From Erythrobacteraceae bacterium E2-1 Yellow Sea (GTDB taxonomy: Bacteria > Pseudomonadota > Alphaproteobacteria > Sphingomonadales > Sphingomonadaceae), in assembly GCA_014983025.1 (NCBI GenBank), contig JADCLP010000011.1, positions 1-56,250 of the forward strand: a stretch of DNA of 56,250 nucleotides, written 5' to 3'. This document shows positions 38,656 through 48,371 of the stretch, in pieces; position 1 is the first letter of the stretch; each line of letters begins with the position of its first letter. Both the position numbers and the translations under genes were made by a program. A model generated the notes under the pieces. That model was not told where the DNA came from, ran no database searches, and saw nothing but the letters and a program-made list of their open reading frames with translations.

Positions 38656-39879
38656 ATGGCACAGAGCAAATCACCCCTTCGCACCCTTTTTGCGCCCGTG
38701 CGCGCCCTTTTCGTCAGCGATGCATCGGCAGGCATATTGCTGATCCTGGTGGCCGCGGCCGCCATGCTGGCAGCCAATTCTGCGCTTTCAAGCGAATATA
38801 ATGAATTGTTTTATGGGGAATTGCGCTGGACGCCGATCCCCAAGCTGGATGATTTGCACCTGTGGATCAACGATGCACTGATGGCGATTTTCTTCTTTGT
38901 TGTCGGGCTGGAAGTGAAGCGTGAAATGGTGGCCGGGCAACTGTCCGATCCCATGCAGCGCCGCCTGCCAATGCTGGCCGCCGCTGCCGGCATGGCCGCG
39001 CCAGCGGTTGTGTTCATGCTGGTATCTGGCGGTGGGGAATATTCCAATGGCTGGGCCATTCCCGCAGCCACTGACATCGCCTTTGCCATGGGCGTTCTGG
39101 GCCTGCTGGGCAGCCGCGTCCCCGCATCACTGCGCCTGTTTCTGCTGACCGTGGCGATCGTGGATGATATCGGCGCAGTGCTGGTGATCGCGCTGTTCTA
39201 TACTCCAACAATCAAGATGGTCTGGCTGGTCGCATCCATCGTGATCTTTGGCCTGATGGTGGCGATGAACCGCATGCGGGTGAGCATTTTCTCACCCTAT
39301 ATCCTGCTGTCTATAGTGCTGTGGTACTGTGTTTTGCACACGGGCGTTCACGCCACGATTGCTGGTGTGGTTGCCGCGCTGACCATTCCCATGCACCGCA
39401 AGGATGGTAATTCCATGCTTGAACGGCTGGAGCATGGCCTTGCTCCGTGGAGCGCATATCTGATCGTGCCCATTTTCGGCTTTGCCAATGCAGGTGTTTC
39501 GATGGAAGGGTTGGGTCCTGAAAACCTGCTCGATCCCCTTCCAGTGGCCATTGCGGCGGGCCTGTTCCTGGGCAAGCAGATCGGCATTTTCTCCGCCATC
39601 TGGATTGCGGAAAAGATCGGTTTTGCCGAACGCCCGCAAAACGCGAACTGGGCAGAGATCTGGGGTGTATCGATCCTGTGCGGGATCGGTTTTACCATGT
39701 CGCTGTTTATCGGCGGGCTTGCCTTCCCCGGGTCACCTTTGCTGATAGAAGAAGGCAAGATCGGCATTCTGATCGGATCGGCCATTTCAGCAGTGGTTGG
39801 CTATATCATCCTGCGCATGACGACGACCCACCCGGAAGAAGAATGCAATGACCAGGGTGATCAAGTCGCCAATCAGTAA
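38656..39879 (+). CDS. nhaA: Na+/H+ antiporter NhaA
   Basis: A 407-residue inner-membrane antiporter that expels sodium in exchange for protons. It has about twelve hydrophobic helices, the cation-binding aspartate pair in VAIVDDIGAVLVIALFY, and the unwound helix region ATDIAFAMGVLGLLG. The end GISILCGIGFTMSLFIGGLAF is typical. ATG 38656 follows GAGAGA; the frame could start 13 codons earlier at 38617, with no better support. Confidence 0.95.
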   Translation: MAQSKSPLRTLFAPVRALFVSDASAGILLILVAAAAMLAANSALSSEYNELFYGELRWTPIPKLDDLHLWINDALMAIFFFVVGLEVKREMVAGQLSDPMQRRLPMLAAAAGMAAPAVVFMLVSGGGEYSNGWAIPAATDIAFAMGVLGLLGSRVPASLRLFLLTVAIVDDIGAVLVIALFYTPTIKMVWLVASIVIFGLMVAMNRMRVSIFSPYILLSIVLWYCVLHTGVHATIAGVVAALTIPMHRKDGNSMLERLEHGLAPWSAYLIVPIFGFANAGVSMEGLGPENLLDPLPVAIAAGLFLGKQIGIFSAIWIAEKIGFAERPQNANWAEIWGVSILCGIGFTMSLFIGGLAFPGSPLLIEEGKIGILIGSAISAVVGYIILRMTTTHPEEECNDQGDQVANQ

Positions 39880-39908
39880 CCCCGGCACTCACCGGAACTG
39901 ACACGCAA

Positions 39909-40346
39909 TTACCAACTTCCGGTGTTTTCCATGCTGGCCCAGGGTTCCTGGGGTGGCAGATGCCCATCCTGCAGAAGCTCAACCGATATGCCATCGGGTG
40001 ATTTGACAAAGGCCATATGCCCGTCACGCGGCGGACGATGGATCGTGTGCCCCGCATCCATCAATCGCTGGCAAGTCTCGTAAATGTTGTCGACCCGATA
40101 GGCGAGATGGCCGAAATTGCGCCCGCCGTCATAGGTTTCAGGCGCGCTGCCATCTTCCGCCGGCCAGTTATAGGTCAGTTCAACCTCGGCCAGCCCCTCC
40201 TGTCCGGGCGCAGCCAGAAAGATCAGCGTGAAGCGCCCCGCCTCGACTTCAAACCGGCGCACTTCCTCCAGCCCGATCAGGCCGAAGAATGCCACTGTCG
40301 CATCTGGATCGGTCACCCGGATCATGCTGTGAAGATATTTGACCAC
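39909..40346 (-). CDS. gloA: Glyoxalase I (lactoylglutathione lyase), VOC family
   Basis: 145 residues of the vicinal-oxygen-chelate fold. The four metal ligands of the bacterial glyoxalase I type can be placed: His6 (YLHSMIRVTD), Glu56 (VELTYNW), His80 (FGHLAYRV) and Glu123 (SVELLQ). Positions agree closely with E. coli GloA. It would convert the methylglyoxal-glutathione adduct to S-lactoylglutathione. The C-terminus is slightly longer than the E. coli enzyme. Confidence 0.88.
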   Translation of the reverse strand: MVKYLHSMIRVTDPDATVAFFGLIGLEEVRRFEVEAGRFTLIFLAAPGQEGLAEVELTYNWPAEDGSAPETYDGGRNFGHLAYRVDNIYETCQRLMDAGHTIHRPPRDGHMAFVKSPDGISVELLQDGHLPPQEPWASMENTGSW

Positions 40347-40427
40347 GCTTGCTCCACTCCGTTCAAAATCAGTTCATCGACAGAATTGCACAACTCACCG
40401 CACACAAACCCTGTTCAGGAGGATGCG

Positions 40428-41183
40428 ATGAACGACCAGCCAGTGCAAGCGAGTGAATACACGAAACCGGGATTTCCGCTCGACCCGGTAAGTTTGCGCT
40501 GGATCACCACATCGCTGATCGCCGCGTTGGGACTGATGGCGGGCGGCTATTTGCTGGGCAATGGCCTGCTGCGTGCGAAGGAAGCGGAGAGGTCCGTCAC
40601 CGTGCGCGGCCTGGCCGAACGTGACGTTACCGCAGACCTTGCCACCTGGACGATCTCCTATTCCTCCAGTTCGACCGATCTCGCCGCGGCGCAGGCCAAG
40701 GTCCAGCAGGACACAAAATCGATCGAGCAATTCTTCGCCGGGCTCGGCTTTCCCAAGGACGCACTCCAGCCGACCGGCGCCAACGTATCGAGCTATCGCG
40801 ACCGCGGCGTCACCACCTACACCGTCCGCCAGCGATTGGCACTGCGCACGAATGACATCAAGCTGGCACAGAAGGCGGTCGCCCGGCAGTTCGATCTGGT
40901 CAATCGCGGGGTCTTGCTGGAAGAGGGTTCAGGCATGAGCTACACCTTCACCAAGCTCAACGATATCAAACCGGAAATGGTGGCCGAAGCGACCAAGGAT
41001 GCGCGCGCATCTGCCGAACAGTTCGCCAAGGATAGCGGGGCCAGCGTCGGTGCAATCCGCGATGCGACCCAGGGCTATTTCTCGATCGAGGGGCGCGACG
41101 GGGAAAGCGGCGGTTGGGGCGTCAGCGACAGCCCCTATAAGAAGGTGCGCGTGGTCACCACGGTCAATTTCACGCTCGGCTAA
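40428..41183 (+). CDS. SIMPL domain (DUF541) protein
   Basis: 251 residues: one N-terminal transmembrane segment (WITTSLIAALGLMAGGYLLGNGLL) and a SIMPL domain in the periplasm (SVTVRGLAERDVTADLATWTISYSS onward). ATG 40428 is supported by CAGGAGG upstream; the frame stretches back to 40017 but overlaps gloA on the other strand. It is the last backbone gene; a hairpin and then IS debris follow. SIMPL proteins are linked to envelope stress in some bacteria, but the biochemical role is unknown. Confidence 0.9.
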   Translation: MNDQPVQASEYTKPGFPLDPVSLRWITTSLIAALGLMAGGYLLGNGLLRAKEAERSVTVRGLAERDVTADLATWTISYSSSSTDLAAAQAKVQQDTKSIEQFFAGLGFPKDALQPTGANVSSYRDRGVTTYTVRQRLALRTNDIKLAQKAVARQFDLVNRGVLLEEGSGMSYTFTKLNDIKPEMVAEATKDARASAEQFAKDSGASVGAIRDATQGYFSIEGRDGESGGWGVSDSPYKKVRVVTTVNFTLG

Positions 41184-41203
41184 GCGCCAGCCACATAGAA
41201 CAA

Positions 41204-41231
41204 GGCCCGCCCCGGAGATCCGGAGCGGGCC
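41204..41231. terminator. GC-rich hairpin after the SIMPL gene
   Basis: The stem GGCCCGC / GCGGGCC, with additional CGGA / TCCG pairing inside, lies 21 bases after the SIMPL stop. No T run follows, so termination is likely but not certain. The mobile-element debris starts ten bases later. Confidence 0.6.
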
Positions 41232-41240
41232 CTGCAGCAT

Positions 41241-41366
41241 TTACGCATAAACCAAATGCTGGTTCAACCCGAGCCGCTCGGAAACCTCTACTACCCGGTA
41301 GCCTCGCTCGGTGATCTGCGCCACCGCATCACGCTTGAACTCGTCACTGAAATTAGCCTGCCCCAT
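41241..41366 (-). pseudogene. Truncated IS3-type transposase OrfA fragment
   Basis: A 41-codon reading frame with a good ribosome site (GGAGG) that starts MGQANFSDEFKRDAVAQITE, the typical helix-turn-helix start of an IS3-family OrfA, and stops after GLNQHLVYA. Complete OrfA proteins of this type continue for about 50 more residues. It marks the junction between backbone and accessory region. It is too short for the main gene finders. Confidence 0.7.
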
Positions 41367-41428
41367 CGTCGCCTCCTGTCCTCAAAATTAAGAAAGAAAG
41401 CATCCACAAATCTAGGGGCTATTCAGGT

Positions 41429-41824
41429 TCAGTTGTCAGTCGCCTTGGTAACAATTGCATAAACTTCGATTTCCACTTTCTGCCACCCCCTGATCATCGA
41501 ACTCACTTGAATAAGAGTGCTCGCTGGACGAATTGAATCAAAAGCTTCGCTGTGTGCTTTCGCGACGAGATCGGCATCCTTGATGTCTGTCAAATAAACG
41601 ACCGTTCGCACCACGTCCGCAAAAGATGCGCCCACCTTGTCAAGCGCGGATGAAATAGTCGCCAGCGCAGAACTGGCTTGTTCATAGGCATCTGCATTTT
41701 CATACTCGGCAGATGCGCAAGTTCCAGATACATGTATCTGATTATCCACCGCAACTGCCCTTGAATATCCAAAGACGTCTTCATAAGCGCCGCCAGACGA
41801 AATGTTTTTGCGTATTAAGGTCAT
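41429..41824 (-). CDS. RidA (YjgF/YER057c/UK114) family protein lacking the catalytic arginine
   Basis: 131 residues with the chorismate-mutase-like Rid fold: YSRAVAVDNQIHVSGT, ALDKVGASFADVVRTVVYLTDIKDADLVAKAHSEAF and the end VEIEVYAIV. In RidA proper, an arginine in PARS holds the 2-aminoacrylate-type substrate. Here the equivalent stretch reads PASTLIQV, with serine, so imine deaminase activity of the classic kind is doubtful and a Rid4-7-type role is more likely. ATG 41824 has GGAG at the usual distance; GTG at 41839 is an alternative. It follows acs on the same strand after a 190-base AT-rich gap. Confidence 0.85.
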   Translation of the reverse strand: MTLIRKNISSGGAYEDVFGYSRAVAVDNQIHVSGTCASAEYENADAYEQASSALATISSALDKVGASFADVVRTVVYLTDIKDADLVAKAHSEAFDSIRPASTLIQVSSMIRGWQKVEIEVYAIVTKATDN

Positions 41825-41839
41825 CTCATCATTCTCCAC

Positions 41840-42029
41840 TATGAGTAAAAATAATATTATGTATGAATTAATTCAAATAAATCGAACTGTCTTAGCATGA
41901 ATAGAGTGTATTTTTTGATTTCTTACCAATTGTATTGGTCATAAAATGATATTAAAGTACTTAACAATTAAATTACTCCCCATAAATATCATAACGCAAA
42001 ATTAGAAATTGCCTTCCACTATACAGAAT
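41840..42029. other. AT-rich spacer between acs and ridA-like gene
   Basis: No gene is seen. The stretch 41881-42000 has 32 G or C in 120 bases (about 27%), far below both neighbours. It probably holds the promoter of the RidA-like gene; no clear -35/-10 pair or palindrome stands out. Confidence 0.5.
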
Positions 42030-43991
42030 TTAAGATAAGTACTTCCCGTCGCTCAAACCTGGCCGGTTCGCAAGCAGCTCATCGACGACGGTTGGATCAG
42101 CGAGGGTTGAGGTGTCGCCAAGGTTCGAGGTGTCATTTTCCGCGATTTTGCGAAGGATGCGACGCATGATCTTGCCGCTGCGTGTCTTGGGCAATCCGGG
42201 CGCAAACTGAATGATGTCCGGCGTCGCAATCGGGCCGATTTCCTTGCGCACCCAACGGATCAGCTCCTTGCGCAGTTCGTCGTTGTCTTCGGTTCCGGCA
42301 GTAGTGGTGACATAGGCATAGATGCCCTGTCCTTTGATGTCATGCGGCAGGCCGACAACTGCGGCTTCGGCAACCGAGGGGTGCTCAACCAATGCGCTCT
42401 CGACTTCGGCTGTGCCCATGCGGTGCCCGGAAACATTGATGACATCGTCAATGCGCCCGGTAATCCAGTAGTATCCGTCTTTATCGCGGCGACAGCCATC
42501 GCCGGTAAAGTAGTAGCCGGGGTATTGGCTGAAGTAGGTCTGGAAGAAGCGTTCGTGGTCGCCATAAACGGTGCGCATCTGGCCCGGCCAACTATCGGTG
42601 ATGACGAGCGCACCCTCGGCGTCACCTTCAAGTAAGTTGCCCTTTTCCGGGTCTAGCACAGCGGGCTCGACGCCGAACATAGGCTTGGATGCGCTACCCG
42701 GCTTGAGGTCGGTCGCGCCGGGCAGAGGCGTGATCATCGCGCCGCCGGTTTCGGTTTGCCACCACGTATCTACGATCGGGCAGCGGCGTTCGCCGACCAC
42801 GCGATGGTACCAGTCCCATGCCTCAGGGTTAATCGGTTCGCCGACCGAGCCAAGCAAGCGTAATGACCTGCGGGAGGTGCGCGTCACATAATAGTCGCCC
42901 TCGCGCATCAAGGCGCGCAGGGCAGTCGGCGCAGCATAGAAGGTCTCGACTTGGTGCTTGTCGATGATGTTCCAGAACCTTGAATGATCAGGGAAGTTGG
43001 GCACTCCTTCGAACATCACCTGGGTCGCGCCGTTGAGTAGCGGACCGTAGACGACATAGCTGTGGCCGGTGACCCAGCCGACATCGGCGGCACACCAGTA
43101 TATTTGACCTGGCCGGTAATCGAAGACATACTGGTGTGTCATGCTCGTCCACACGGCATAGCCGCCACTCGTATGCAGCACGCCTTTGGGCTTGCCGGTG
43201 GAGCCCGAGGTATAGAGGATGAACAGCGGGCTTTCTGCGTCCATCGGTTCGGGTGGGCAATCGGATGGTTGACCGCTTACTGCATCTGCCCAGTCGAGGT
43301 CGCGACCGTCGACCATTGGCACATCTGCCTCGGTGTGACGGTAGACGATCACTGTCTCGACCGGAACCTTCTTCAATGCCGCATCGACATTAGCCTTAAG
43401 CGGGACCTTCTTGCCGCCGCGCAAGCCCTCGTCAGCTGTAATAACAAATCGCGAGCCGCAATCCTCGATCCGGCCAGCCAGTGCATCGGGCGAGAACCCG
43501 GCGAACACGACCGAATGGATCGCTCCGATGCGAGCGCATGCGAGCATGGCGATCACTGCTTCAGGAATCATCGGCAGATAGATCGTTACCCTATCTCCTT
43601 TGGCCACACCCTTGGCCTTCAGCGCATTCGCACAGCGGCATACCGCACCATGAAGCTCGCGATAGGTCAGCTGGCGGACTTCGTCGTTGGGATCATCCGG
43701 CTCCCAGATGATCGCGAGCGCGTCACCACGTTCGGCTAAGTGTCGATCGAGTGCATTGGCGCAAATGTTGAGCCTGCCGCCTGTAAACCAGCGGATGTGA
43801 AAGTCAGACTCGTCAAAAGAGGTATCTTTGACCGTCTCGAACGGTTCGATCCAGTCAATCCGACTAGCTTCCTCGCGCCAAAACGCGTCGGGATTTGCGA
43901 TCGACTTGCGGTATTTTTCTTCGTAAGTCTGACTATCGATGAGCGCAGAAGACGCCCATTCGTTAGGCACAGGGTAAGAAGAATGTATCAA
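42030..43991 (-). CDS. acs: Acetate--CoA ligase (acetyl-CoA synthetase)
   Basis: A 653-residue adenylate-forming enzyme that makes acetyl-CoA from acetate, ATP and CoA. Visible parts are the ATP loop [33 protein letters not shown], the hinge region [24 protein letters not shown] and the end [11 protein letters not shown], whose lysine is the one acetylated in the family. The length matches Acs. The start is probably TTG at 43991, as AAGGAGGG lies six bases upstream and the family start follows; the open frame to 44081 only adds leader sequence. An IS lies about 110 bases upstream, separating acs from any older promoter. It sits in the accessory region and may be a second copy. Confidence 0.93.
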   Translation of the reverse strand: MIHSSYPVPNEWASSALIDSQTYEEKYRKSIANPDAFWREEASRIDWIEPFETVKDTSFDESDFHIRWFTGGRLNICANALDRHLAERGDALAIIWEPDDPNDEVRQLTYRELHGAVCRCANALKAKGVAKGDRVTIYLPMIPEAVIAMLACARIGAIHSVVFAGFSPDALAGRIEDCGSRFVITADEGLRGGKKVPLKANVDAALKKVPVETVIVYRHTEADVPMVDGRDLDWADAVSGQPSDCPPEPMDAESPLFILYTSGSTGKPKGVLHTSGGYAVWTSMTHQYVFDYRPGQIYWCAADVGWVTGHSYVVYGPLLNGATQVMFEGVPNFPDHSRFWNIIDKHQVETFYAAPTALRALMREGDYYVTRTSRRSLRLLGSVGEPINPEAWDWYHRVVGERRCPIVDTWWQTETGGAMITPLPGATDLKPGSASKPMFGVEPAVLDPEKGNLLEGDAEGALVITDSWPGQMRTVYGDHERFFQTYFSQYPGYYFTGDGCRRDKDGYYWITGRIDDVINVSGHRMGTAEVESALVEHPSVAEAAVVGLPHDIKGQGIYAYVTTTAGTEDNDELRKELIRWVRKEIGPIATPDIIQFAPGLPKTRSGKIMRRILRKIAENDTSNLGDTSTLADPTVVDELLANRPGLSDGKYLS

Positions 43992-44130
43992 TTGAACCCT
44001 CCTTATCATAAATACTGACACGTGATCTCGCTCCCGAAAAAGGAAGTCATCCATCGTGTCCGTCGTCAGAACATTTGGCACAACTCGCGGCGTAGATCAG
44101 CGGAGTGTGAGCCTCGTCTCGGTTTGATGT

Positions 44131-45111
44131 TTAGGCGGCGAGCTTGCGGTGTTGCGAGCGCCGATGTTCGAATATCTTTCGATTGATCCTTTCTCTTCGC
44201 TTGATGATGGCGGGAGCCCTGCCGAAGTAGGCATCGGCGGGTATCACATTGTCGAGGCTCTCGTGGTAGCGCTGGTGGTTGTAGTGCTCGACGAACGCCT
44301 CGATCTGGCTTTCGAGATCGCCGGGCAGGAAGTAGTTCTCCAACAGGACACGGTTTTTGAGCGTCTGGTGCCGGCGTTCGATCTTGCCCTGGGTCTGGGG
44401 ATGGAAGGGCGCACCGCGAACGCGCTCCATCTGCTTGCCATTGAAATAGTTGGCCAGTTCTCCGGCGATGTAACTCGGACCGTTGCCGCTCAAGAGCCGC
44501 GGCCTGTGCAGCATGTTGGCGTGATTGCAGCCCGAAGCTGCCAGCGTCATATCGAGCGTGTCAATGACGTCCTCGGCTCGCATGGTGGTGCAGAGCTTCC
44601 ATACAATGATGTAGCGCGAGTAATCGTCGAGCACGGTCGACAGGTACATCCAGCCCCATCCGATGATCTTGTAGTAGGTAAAGTCGGTCTGCAACATCTC
44701 GTTGGGACGCGTGGTCTGCGTGTGGAACGCCTCAGCGGCCTTGATCACCGTGTAGGCCGGGCTGGTGATCAGATCGTGGGCCTTCAGGAGACGATAGACC
44801 ATGGCTTCCGATACGAAGTAGCGTCGCTCGTCGGTGAAGCGCACCACCAGCTCGCGCGAGGATAGATCGGTCTGCTCCAGCGCGAGTCTGACGATCTGGT
44901 CCTGGATATCGTCTCCGGTGCGGTTCCACGCCCGGCTCGGTGCTGAGGGGCGGTCAGCCAGTGCCTCCGGCCCGCCCTCGAGGTAACGGCCATACCAGCG
45001 GTAGAAGGTTCGCCTTGCCACGCCGAGCTGGTCCAGCGTGCAAATGGCAGGCAGATGTGCCTGCTCAACGAGCTTGATGATCTCCAGCTTCTCGGATGCG
45101 GGGTATCTCAT
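44131..45111 (-). CDS. IS3-family transposase OrfB (catalytic residue changed)
   Basis: A 326-residue DDE integrase-type transposase with an N-terminal helix-turn-helix, the first Asp in LQTDFTYYK, the LDDYSRYIIVWKL strand and the glutamate region FHPQTQGKIERRHQTLKNR. The second catalytic Asp of the family, normally in LLSDNGPSY, reads Gly209 (LLSGNGPSY; codon 44487-44485), a single A-to-G change. The protein is therefore expected to be inactive. It overlaps the end of OrfA. Confidence 0.85.
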   Translation of the reverse strand: MRYPASEKLEIIKLVEQAHLPAICTLDQLGVARRTFYRWYGRYLEGGPEALADRPSAPSRAWNRTGDDIQDQIVRLALEQTDLSSRELVVRFTDERRYFVSEAMVYRLLKAHDLITSPAYTVIKAAEAFHTQTTRPNEMLQTDFTYYKIIGWGWMYLSTVLDDYSRYIIVWKLCTTMRAEDVIDTLDMTLAASGCNHANMLHRPRLLSGNGPSYIAGELANYFNGKQMERVRGAPFHPQTQGKIERRHQTLKNRVLLENYFLPGDLESQIEAFVEHYNHQRYHESLDNVIPADAYFGRAPAIIKRRERINRKIFEHRRSQHRKLAA

Positions 45112-45493
45112 TCTTCGTCTCCCCCAAGCCCTGTCATGCTTTTTTGAGCAGCCGGTTCTCCAAAGTGAGGTCGGCCACGCACTCCTTCAGATCGCGCGCT
45201 TCACGGCGCCAGACCCTTCACCTCGCCCGTAGTCGCAGCACGCGCAGTGTCACCAGCCAGGCGGCGCTTGCCAGCCTTCATGAACTCCTTGAACCAGGTG
45301 TCTACAGGCTCTGCGCAATCCCTTCGCGGCGGCACAGCTCGACGATCGAGTCATCATCGCGCAGGCTATCGACCACGATCCTGATCTTGTCTTCGGCGGA
45401 GAAGTGTCGGCGGGTTTGCCGCCGGATGTCTTTGACCACCTGCTCAGCAGGGGCCTTTGTTCGCGATTTTGCATTGAAGGATTTGGGTCTCAT
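45108..45493 (-). pseudogene. Broken OrfA of the IS3-family element
   Basis: The frame starts MRPKSFNAKSRTKAP and reads the OrfA helix-turn-helix (FSAEDKIRIVVDSL...VELCRREGIAQSL), then hits TAG at 45304-45302. Comparison with the expected continuation (YYTW) suggests one base was lost there. A further frame change in the GEVK region appears to restore the frame near the end, which reads LLKK and overlaps the OrfB start. Confidence 0.65.
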
Positions 45494-45592
45494 CTTCGTT
45501 CCTTCGTCACTACAACGAGACCCAAACACTCCTTAAATCACAACCTCAAATCTGTGCCATAGGTGCTGGCATCAATCAGATTAATGGCCATA

Positions 45593-47854
45593 TCAGAAAT
45601 TAACTCTTGCGGAAACACCCCACCAACGCGGTTTGGCGTAACTGAACACCGAGTTGCCACCTGTTGTCGTCAAGTCGAACACAAAATTTGTCCGATCGAC
45701 ATCGCTGATGTTATCCACAAACACAGCAAACTCGATATCTGGATCAGAAAGCTGGTATGTGATTCGAGCATTATGAACGAATGAGCCCTTTAGAAAAGTC
45801 GCATAGTTATTGTCGATCGACGCATAGCGATCATCTACGTAATCGAAACTCCATTGAAGCCCAATCTTGTTGGATCCAACATCGAATGTTTTGCTGATCA
45901 GCCCATTTACCGTCCACTCTGGCGCAAGCACACCTTCCCGATCCCTAACGCCTGAATAAAAGGTCGGGACATCATACAATTTCGTTTTGAGGTAAGACGC
46001 GCCCAAGCTGAGATACAGCCCATCCATTGGCTTTGCGCTGAATTCCAGTTCACCGCCGTAGAACTCGCCATCATAATTTGCTACGATGTTCTGGAAAGCT
46101 GCGAATGTATAACCCTGGAAATTCGAATAATCGTAATAATATGCGCTCAGATTGAATTGAGCCATGCCATCCAACACACCCAGTTTTGCGCCAGCTTCGT
46201 ATGCCCAGACCGTTTCCGTACTAAACGGTGTCTGATCGACCGAAAGCAGGCCAGCTACATTCGTGTTGAAACCAGGACCCTTTTGGCCACGTGCAACTCT
46301 AGCGTAAAGGAGAGTATCAGGATTAGGCTCGTAGTTCAGCTGGAAATTGCCGGTCCATAGATCTTTCGACACCTTAGAGAGATCTCCAACGGTAGCACTG
46401 CTGAAATCGTAGTCGAGTAGCGGCGGGTCATAGACAACCGTTCCAGTCCCTCCGAAATAACCATTGCCCAGTTCTAGATAATAGAGCTTCGAGTCAATCG
46501 AACGCTTGTCGTGCGTGTATCGTAGACCGAGTATAGCCGTCAGTTTGTCTGTAAGATCATATTCCAATTGGCCAAAAGCAGCATAGGATTCAAGCTTCTG
46601 CGCGACATTATTGATATCCGAGAACGAGTAGTCGCTTCCCGAGAGAGACGGATATGCGAACGATATATACGCATCCTGGTTAATGTTAAGATAAAAGGCT
46701 CCTACGGTCCAAACCAGCCTACCATCTGCGCCCGTTCCTGTGGCGCGCAATTCTTGACTGTATTGGTCAAGATTTTGACCGAGGCCGTAGTTACAGTAAT
46801 TTATAGGGCCGCCGTCACAGTCTTCAAGGTAGTTAAAAGAGAAGTTGGTATAGTTGCTTACTGAAGTGATATCGGCTCCACCAAGGTCCCACTCAAGCTT
46901 GAGCGTACTTGAGAACTTTTCGTTCTCAAAGAAGCCGACATTGTTGAACTCGCTTGTCTGGGCATTTTTGAATGGATCGCGATAACCGACAAAATCGTTT
47001 CCTGGACCGGTGCCGTAAGCGTCAATATCCGCTGGTAGCGGTGCTGGGCGTCCCGTTGCAGGATCCGGATAGGTCACCACGCCCTTGTAATTTCCCGAAT
47101 AATGCCGGGGCTTTTTATCATATGATACGATTGCTGTAGCAACAAGGGAGTCACCGAGGTCGGCCTCGATAGTTCCGCGCACACCGAAAAACTTGTTCTC
47201 AAATGTGTCTTTGCCTCCAGGCGCGCGATTTATCCACCAGCCGTCAGCGTCTTCGAAGCGGCCGGCGATCCGAGCCCGCACAGTATTGGAGAGTGGTCCG
47301 CTTATGGCCGCTTCCGCATTGATCGAATTAAATCGCCCGTATTCTATGGAAGCAAAGCCCTCTAGATAATCTGACGGGCCCCGACTGATAAAGTGTGCAA
47401 GGCCACCACTAGAAGCGCGACCGAAAAGCGTGCCCTGCGGACCACGGAGCACCTCGACTCGCTGTAAGTCGTATATCGGGAAAGCGGCAGCGCTCGACGA
47501 GGCGAGATAAACGTCATCAATGTAAATCGAGTTAGGAGATTCTTGCGTCGGCGAAAAGTCCGATTGAGCAATCCCACGGATGGTGAGGTTGCTGGCAAAT
47601 CCGCCGCTCGAAACCGAATCGAGAAGAACGCCTGGCGCTACACGTAAGATATCTTTGGATTCACGGACACCTGCATCCCGAAGCTGCTCGCCGGAAACCG
47701 CGGTAATCGCAATGCCAACATCGTTTGCATTCTGTTCGCGCTTTTGCGCTGTGACGATAATCTCATTGCCGAGAGAATCTTGCGCCTTTGCTGCCCCACT
47801 CATCGTGATGCCCATCGAAAGAGCAGTGAAAGCCAGTAAATTACCTTTAGTCAT
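45593..47854 (-). CDS. TonB-dependent outer membrane receptor (accessory region)
   Basis: 753 residues. A signal peptide ends near AAKAQ. A TonB-box-like IIVTAQKR follows, then the plug domain with LRVAPGVLLDSVSSGGF, LTIRGIAQSDFSPT, VYIDDVYLA-type IYIDDVYLA and VEVLRGPQGTLFGRASSGG, and a 22-strand-type barrel ending in VSARVNF. This is the pesticin/FyuA-like receptor style common in sphingomonads. AGGGAGGTGA gives a strong ribosome site before ATG 47854. Its position beside amine- and acetate-related genes suggests a dedicated nutrient, but the substrate is unknown. Confidence 0.93.
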   Translation of the reverse strand: MTKGNLLAFTALSMGITMSGAAKAQDSLGNEIIVTAQKREQNANDVGIAITAVSGEQLRDAGVRESKDILRVAPGVLLDSVSSGGFASNLTIRGIAQSDFSPTQESPNSIYIDDVYLASSSAAAFPIYDLQRVEVLRGPQGTLFGRASSGGLAHFISRGPSDYLEGFASIEYGRFNSINAEAAISGPLSNTVRARIAGRFEDADGWWINRAPGGKDTFENKFFGVRGTIEADLGDSLVATAIVSYDKKPRHYSGNYKGVVTYPDPATGRPAPLPADIDAYGTGPGNDFVGYRDPFKNAQTSEFNNVGFFENEKFSSTLKLEWDLGGADITSVSNYTNFSFNYLEDCDGGPINYCNYGLGQNLDQYSQELRATGTGADGRLVWTVGAFYLNINQDAYISFAYPSLSGSDYSFSDINNVAQKLESYAAFGQLEYDLTDKLTAILGLRYTHDKRSIDSKLYYLELGNGYFGGTGTVVYDPPLLDYDFSSATVGDLSKVSKDLWTGNFQLNYEPNPDTLLYARVARGQKGPGFNTNVAGLLSVDQTPFSTETVWAYEAGAKLGVLDGMAQFNLSAYYYDYSNFQGYTFAAFQNIVANYDGEFYGGELEFSAKPMDGLYLSLGASYLKTKLYDVPTFYSGVRDREGVLAPEWTVNGLISKTFDVGSNKIGLQWSFDYVDDRYASIDNNYATFLKGSFVHNARITYQLSDPDIEFAVFVDNISDVDRTNFVFDLTTTGGNSVFSYAKPRWWGVSARVNF

Positions 47855-48104
47855 GAACTCACCTCCCTATTTTGATACTTACCTCACGTTTCCCGCCGAA
47901 AACTCCTGGCTGCGCCGATTGAGAACTCAAATTCAATAAGGCAATATCCGTCGCTTGACGGCCTTAGAGTGTCCGTGAAATTTCCTTTGTGTCAAGTTAT
48001 TTCTTCACTAGCATTGGAGCGATTGCTAAATTGGTGGTGGTCTGAGCCCGTAGATTTCCTCTATTGATAAGTAGAATCCGGCACTTACGAAGGAGACGGA
48101 CGAG

Positions 48105-48371
48105 ATGAAGAGGAGTAGGGTCATCGAGGAGAAGATCATCGCTGTGTTGAAGGGGCAGGAGGCTGGGATGGCGACGGCGGATGTGTGCCGCCGCCATGGG
48201 ATCAGCTCGGCGACCTTCTACAAGTAGAAGTCGAAGTATGGCGGGCTGGAGGTATCCGATGCCCGTCGGCTGCGCCACCTGGAGCAGGAGAAAGAGCGGC
48301 TGAAGAAGCTGCTGGCGGACGCGATGCTGGATAACGCCATGCTCAAGGAGATCAGCGCAAAAAAATTCTAG
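48105..48371 (+). pseudogene. IS407-like OrfA with internal stop
   Basis: Starts MKRSRVIEEKIIAVLKGQEAG and ends after ISAKKF. Codon 41 (48225-48227) is TAG where the family has Trp in the segment TFYKW, a single-base change. The rest of the reading frame is intact. Confidence 0.8.

Larger units (their letters stand above)
44102..45533 (-). mobile_element. IS3-family insertion sequence, inactivated
   Basis: The element is bounded by imperfect inverted ends that share GGAGTGT and a following CTCGT-like part (44102 onward and, reversed, ending at 45533). It carries a full-length OrfB frame and a broken OrfA. A clear target-site duplication is not seen. It has landed upstream of acs and downstream of the TonB receptor gene, splitting a group of minus-strand genes. 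Confidence 0.75.

Noticed and set aside
44093..45540. TAGATCA / TAAATCA as target duplication of the 44.1 kb IS
   Set aside because: Seven bases is too long for IS3, the copies differ, and they do not directly abut the inverted ends as placed.
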